From CBDCMJ01 sp965224325 (GTDB lineage Bacteria; Chloroflexota; Dehalococcoidia; Lucifugimonadales; UBA3495): a DNA stretch of 64,000 nucleotides. The notes under the pieces are model-generated. The model made no database searches. It was not told the origin of the DNA and was given only the letters and a program-made list of their open reading frames with translations. Positions 60,707 to 64,000 of the stretch are shown piece by piece (position 1 is the stretch's first letter; every line of letters begins with the position of its first letter). A program made the translations under genes and the position numbers. Location of the stretch: NCBI GenBank assembly GCA_965224325.1, contig CBDCYT010000007.1, forward strand, positions 124,001-188,000, read 5' to 3'.

Positions 60707-62983
60707 ATGGCCTCTTATAACGTCGTTAAAGAGAGTCATCCCAGGCTCGACGCCGTGGAAAAGGTGACCGGACGCGCTACCTACGCGGCGGACCTTTACC
60801 TACCCGGAATGCTCATGTGCAAGATTCTGACCAGCAACCGGCGTCACGCCCGCATCGTCAGCATCGACACCTCTGAGGCGGAGCAGTTGCCCGGCGTCCA
60901 GGCTGTTGTTACCGGCAAGGACTTCCCGGACGTATTGTTCGGCTCGGGGGCGGTGCGTGACCGCCGCGTGATGGCCCGCGACGAGGTGTTCTACATCGGC
61001 GAACCCGTAGCTGCCGTGGCCGCGGACGACGAATTGACCGCTATGGAGGCGCTGGAGCTTATCCGAGTGGAATATCAAGACTTGGACGCGGTGGTGGACC
61101 CCCTGCAGGCCATCTCCCCATCGTCTCCCTCTGTGCACCCCGACCTGGGGGGATTCGAGGGTCAATCGTTCTCCATGGGAGGTAACCACGGGACTCTGCT
61201 CGAGGCGGACCGCGGTGACGTTGACCAGGCGTTCGCGGAAGCTGATCACGTTTTCGAAGAGACTTACCACTCTCAGAGCATAAACCAAGGGTTCTTGGAG
61301 CCCATGGCCTGCGTGGTGGACTCGGAACCCAACGGTCGCTTGACGGTATATGCCTCCACTCAAGGCCCCTACCAGATTAGGGCACAGCTAGCCGACGTGC
61401 TGCAAGTACCCATGTCGCGGATCAAGGTGATCGCTATGGAGTTGGGCGGAGGGTTCGGCGCCAAGCTCCGGTTGGCCTTTGAGGCGTTTCCGGCGGTGTT
61501 GGCCATGAAGACTGGCCGCCCGGTGAAGCTAATTAATACTCGAGAGGAAGTTTTCACTCTCAATGGGCCCCGGCTGCCGACTACCATGTACCTCAAAACC
61601 GGAGTCGCCGCCGATGGCCGCATCCTGGCCAGAGAGGCATACAGCATTTTCGATATGGGAGCCTACGTGGGGGCCGGCCCCAACTCCGGCGTAAGCCACG
61701 CGGTAGGACCGTACGCCGTTGCCAATTTCAAGCTTCGCTCCTATGGCATATATACGAATAAGATTTACGTTGGGTCTTACCGCGCCTCCGGCGTAGCGGA
61801 CGTGACCTTCGCCGTTGAGTCGCACATGGACTCCATCGCCCATCAAATGGGCATGGATCCAGTGGAATTCCGTATCAAGAACGTGGTCAAAGAGGGCGAC
61901 ACCGCTGTGTCGGGGGCGGTCATTCCTCGCAATGGCTTGATGGAAACCCTGCTGGCGGTTAAAGAGCGCCTGGGACTCCCCAAAAAGCTGGAAGAAGGCC
62001 AAGGAGTGGGCATAGCCCTCTGCGAGTGGCGCAGCGGCAGCGGCCCTTCCACCGCTTCTATCAGCGTCAACGAGGACGGCACAGTCAGCCTGCTCACCGG
62101 TTCGGTGGATATCTCCGGCAGCGACACGTCTTTGGCCCAGATTGCCGCCGAAGCCCTCTGCGTCACCTTGGACCAGGTGGTGGTGTCGAAGCGGGATACC
62201 GATTCGACTCCGTTTACGCAGCCAACCGGCGGAAGCCGGATCATCTACAGCCAGGGCAAAGCGGTAGAAATGGCCGCGGCGGACACCCTGCAAAAACTGT
62301 ACGCCTTGGCCGCCGGGCGGCTTGGAGTCCCGGCTGACGCCCTGGCTTGCGCCGACGGCTGCGTTTACGTGCAAGACAATCCTCCCCAGAGGCTTACTCT
62401 CAGCCAGTTGGCCAGGATGAGTTTGACGTCGGCGGCGGGGCCTATCACCGGGGCCGCCTCCCTATCCAGCATGCCTTACGCTCCGGTGTATAACACCCAG
62501 GCGGCAGAGGTGCATGTTGACAAAGAGACCGGGCATGTCAAAGTGACCCGGTTCGTCCAGGCACAAGACGTGGGAATGCCGATCAATCCCCTGGGTGTGG
62601 AAGGTCAATTGGAAGGGGGCGCCGTGCAGGGCATTGGACGGGCGCTCAGCGAGGAACTGGTGATTGATTCCGAAACCGGTTTGGTGCGCAACCCATCCCT
62701 TTCCACGTACCTCATGCCATTGGCTGTGGACATGCCGCCCATCGAAAACATCTTGGTCGAAGTCCCGAGCGAAGACGGACCTTTCGGCGCTCGCGCGGTT
62801 GCTGAGTCGCCGGGGTTTGGCCCGCCGGCGGCTATCGGCAACGCCATTTACGACGCCGTGGGGGTACGGATCAAGGAATTACCGTTCAGCCCGGAGCGGG
62901 TTAGAGCCGCCATACAAGGCCAAACACTCCCGGAGAGCCGGATAGACGTGGACGCCCTGCGCCAGGCGGAGGAAGGGAACTAG
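60707..62983 (+). CDS. Molybdenum hydroxylase large subunit (xanthine dehydrogenase/CoxL-like)
   Basis: 758 residues. Molybdopterin-cytosine-dinucleotide-type subunit: VEKVTGRATYAADLYLPGML, IGEPVAAVAADD, QGPYQIRAQLADVL, MELGGGFGAKL, TFAVESHMDSIAHQMGMDP, QPTGGSRIIYSQGKAVE, and the C-terminal catalytic glutamate region GARAVAESPGFGPPAAIGNAI. The loop holding AYxCSFR in CO dehydrogenase reads SYRASGVAD, so it is not a CO dehydrogenase; it hydroxylates an unknown aldehyde, purine or N-heterocycle. AAGGAGGAGA precedes the ATG. Completes the operon that starts after the MBL-fold gene. Confidence 0.93.
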   Translation: MASYNVVKESHPRLDAVEKVTGRATYAADLYLPGMLMCKILTSNRRHARIVSIDTSEAEQLPGVQAVVTGKDFPDVLFGSGAVRDRRVMARDEVFYIGEPVAAVAADDELTAMEALELIRVEYQDLDAVVDPLQAISPSSPSVHPDLGGFEGQSFSMGGNHGTLLEADRGDVDQAFAEADHVFEETYHSQSINQGFLEPMACVVDSEPNGRLTVYASTQGPYQIRAQLADVLQVPMSRIKVIAMELGGGFGAKLRLAFEAFPAVLAMKTGRPVKLINTREEVFTLNGPRLPTTMYLKTGVAADGRILAREAYSIFDMGAYVGAGPNSGVSHAVGPYAVANFKLRSYGIYTNKIYVGSYRASGVADVTFAVESHMDSIAHQMGMDPVEFRIKNVVKEGDTAVSGAVIPRNGLMETLLAVKERLGLPKKLEEGQGVGIALCEWRSGSGPSTASISVNEDGTVSLLTGSVDISGSDTSLAQIAAEALCVTLDQVVVSKRDTDSTPFTQPTGGSRIIYSQGKAVEMAAADTLQKLYALAAGRLGVPADALACADGCVYVQDNPPQRLTLSQLARMSLTSAAGPITGAASLSSMPYAPVYNTQAAEVHVDKETGHVKVTRFVQAQDVGMPINPLGVEGQLEGGAVQGIGRALSEELVIDSETGLVRNPSLSTYLMPLAVDMPPIENILVEVPSEDGPFGARAVAESPGFGPPAAIGNAIYDAVGVRIKELPFSPERVRAAIQGQTLPESRIDVDALRQAEEGN

Positions 62984-63352
62984 GACTTAGGGAAAACTCG
63001 GAGCCGATTAATCGTCCGGGCTATTTCGTGGAGTCCCCACTTGGTGAGATTGTGGAACTATCCGTGGCGGTGCTTCGGCCCCTGTCCGCAGGTCAGTGCG
63101 CTGGGGAACGTCTAAGTACTATGGAAAACCAACAGGCCCTGATGGGAAAGTTTGGGCCGGGGGCGCCGGGCAATCGGGTCTTAAAGTCTGGAGACCCCCT
63201 CACCCGTCATTCCTGCGGAGAGAATGCGGGAACGGGGCGCCCGCAAAGCCGATTCGATTAAGCTGCGATTGCCCCGGGCGGGGGCGGCGGTACAGGGTGT
63301 AAGCCATTTGGATTCCGTAACGGGAAGACGTTAGGGTCAAGGAGAAGGCAAA
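62984..63352. other. Intergenic region before malate synthase
   Basis: 369 bases. Around 63208-63233 lies GTCATTCCTGCGG...GCGGGAAC, a degenerate member of the ATTCCC(N)GGGAAT palindrome class seen near 19-20 kb. No gene recognised. Confidence 0.45.
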
Positions 63353-64000
63353 ATGTCGCCGGGTGTGTTAGTAATAGGAAGCGTTCCTCAGGAGTTTGAA
63401 GACATCTTGAGTGAGGAGGCCCTGTCTTTCGTGGCCGATCTGGCCCGGAATTTCGAACATGAGCGCAGAGCATTGATGAGAAACCGGTCTGAGCGCCAGG
63501 CAGCTATAGACGCCGGCGAGTTGCCGGGTTTCTTGGCCGAGACCCGCGAGGTCCGCGAGGGTGACTGGAGCATACCTCCCGCTCCGAAGGACCTGAGCAA
63601 TAGGCGGGTGGAGCTGACCGGCCCCTCTTCCAATCGTAGAATGGTGATCAACGCCCTCAACTCCGGCGCGCAAGTTTACATGACCGATTTTGAAGACGCC
63701 CATTGCCCCTCTTGGCGGCAAACCCTCATGGGCCAAGCCAACGTGCGCGCCGCCGCCGCGGGGACCATTACCGATGAAGGACCCGATGGCAGATACTACC
63801 AACTGAGTGACGAGATCGCCACCCTCTGCGTTCGGCCGAGGGGTCTACATTTGATGGAACGGCATGTCCTCGTTGACGGCCAGCCGGTGGCGGGCAGCTT
63901 TTTTGATTTTGGCCTGACCTTTTTCCACAACGCCCAAGCCCAACTGGATCGAGGCACCGGGCCCTACTACTACCTGCCTAAAATGCAGTCCCACCTCGAA
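63353..64000 (+). CDS. aceB: Malate synthase A (5' part)
   Basis: First 216 codons; the frame is open to the window end. ATG 63353 with AAGGAGAAGG upstream. Malate synthase condenses glyoxylate with acetyl-CoA to malate. Malate synthase A characters: GDWSIPPAPKDLSNRRVELTG (two blocks), MTDFEDAHCPSWRQTLMGQ with the magnesium/catalytic region, LCVRPRGLHLMERHVLVDG and DFGLTFFHNAQ. Residues around LPKMQSHLE lead into the central barrel. Isocitrate lyase is not seen in the window. It implies the glyoxylate shunt or glyoxylate use from oxidised substrates. Confidence 0.93.
   Translation, partial: MSPGVLVIGSVPQEFEDILSEEALSFVADLARNFEHERRALMRNRSERQAAIDAGELPGFLAETREVREGDWSIPPAPKDLSNRRVELTGPSSNRRMVINALNSGAQVYMTDFEDAHCPSWRQTLMGQANVRAAAAGTITDEGPDGRYYQLSDEIATLCVRPRGLHLMERHVLVDGQPVAGSFFDFGLTFFHNAQAQLDRGTGPYYYLPKMQSHLE

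Noticed and set aside
60707..62983. Carbon monoxide dehydrogenase (CoxL)
   Set aside because: The active-site loop lacks the AYxCSFR signature, so aerobic CO oxidation is not supported.

Overview
The window looks like chromosome from an uncultured, aerobic heterotroph of the Chloroflexota, most likely Dehalococcoidia of the SAR202 type. This is inferred from gene content: class III CoA-transferases, luciferase-like flavin oxidoreductases, amidohydrolases, acyl-CoA ligases, a thiolase next to a DUF35 fusion, and a CoxLMS-type molybdenum hydroxylase, together with moderately high GC and frequent GTG and TTG starts. There is no rRNA gene, prophage, integrase, intact transposase or CRISPR array. 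I see one tRNA, tRNA-Leu(CAA). The window opens inside an FMN-dependent 2-hydroxy-acid oxidase and closes inside malate synthase A.

Layout. 1-8 kb: TenA-like protein with an acyl-CoA ligase, then a run of enoyl-CoA hydratase, two class III CoA-transferases and an ABM monooxygenase, all on the minus strand. 8-18 kb: two thiol-redox proteins, a luciferase-like oxidoreductase, a fatty acid desaturase, an acyl-CoA ligase, a MOSC protein with an HtrA-type lipoprotein protease, an RraA-like protein and a class III aminotransferase. 19-20.6 kb: a repeat-rich stretch with a 230-265 bp direct duplication, many ATTCCC(N8)GGGAAT palindromes and a miniature inverted-repeat element beside a 3-methyladenine glycosylase gene. 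20.8-31.7 kb: SirB1-type protein, family 5 uracil-DNA glycosylase, amidohydrolases, a DUF59 protein, an SDR, tRNA-Leu and an isovaleryl-CoA dehydrogenase-like enzyme.

32.0-41.4 kb is the conserved housekeeping block: rpmH-rnpA-yidD, two lipoprotein genes (the second a PQQ-type beta-propeller), yidC overlapping jag/khpB, then purF, purM, purH and a polyprenol-phosphate glycosyltransferase. The rpmH promoter is near consensus, and purF looks leaderless. 41.5-49 kb: a second copy of the inverted-repeat element, a paralogue of the duplicated-domain protein at 25.6 kb, a lipoprotein nuclease fused to a helix-hairpin-helix DNA-binding domain, a luciferase-like oxidoreductase, gamma-carbonic anhydrase, smpB and a C-terminal processing protease. 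49-64 kb: HMG-CoA synthase-like/DUF35 fusion with thiolase, polysaccharide deacetylase, a D-aminoacylase preceded by a broken copy of its own 3' end, an HSL-type esterase, a metallo-beta-lactamase-fold gene interrupted by one TGA, and the three-subunit molybdenum hydroxylase.

Most metabolic genes fit uptake and stepwise breakdown of varied organic acids, amides and CoA-linked compounds; their exact substrates cannot be read from sequence. The best candidates for something new are the duplicated-domain protein pair, the lipoproteins inserted between yidD and yidC, the nuclease-HhH lipoprotein, and a three-copy dispersed intergenic element.
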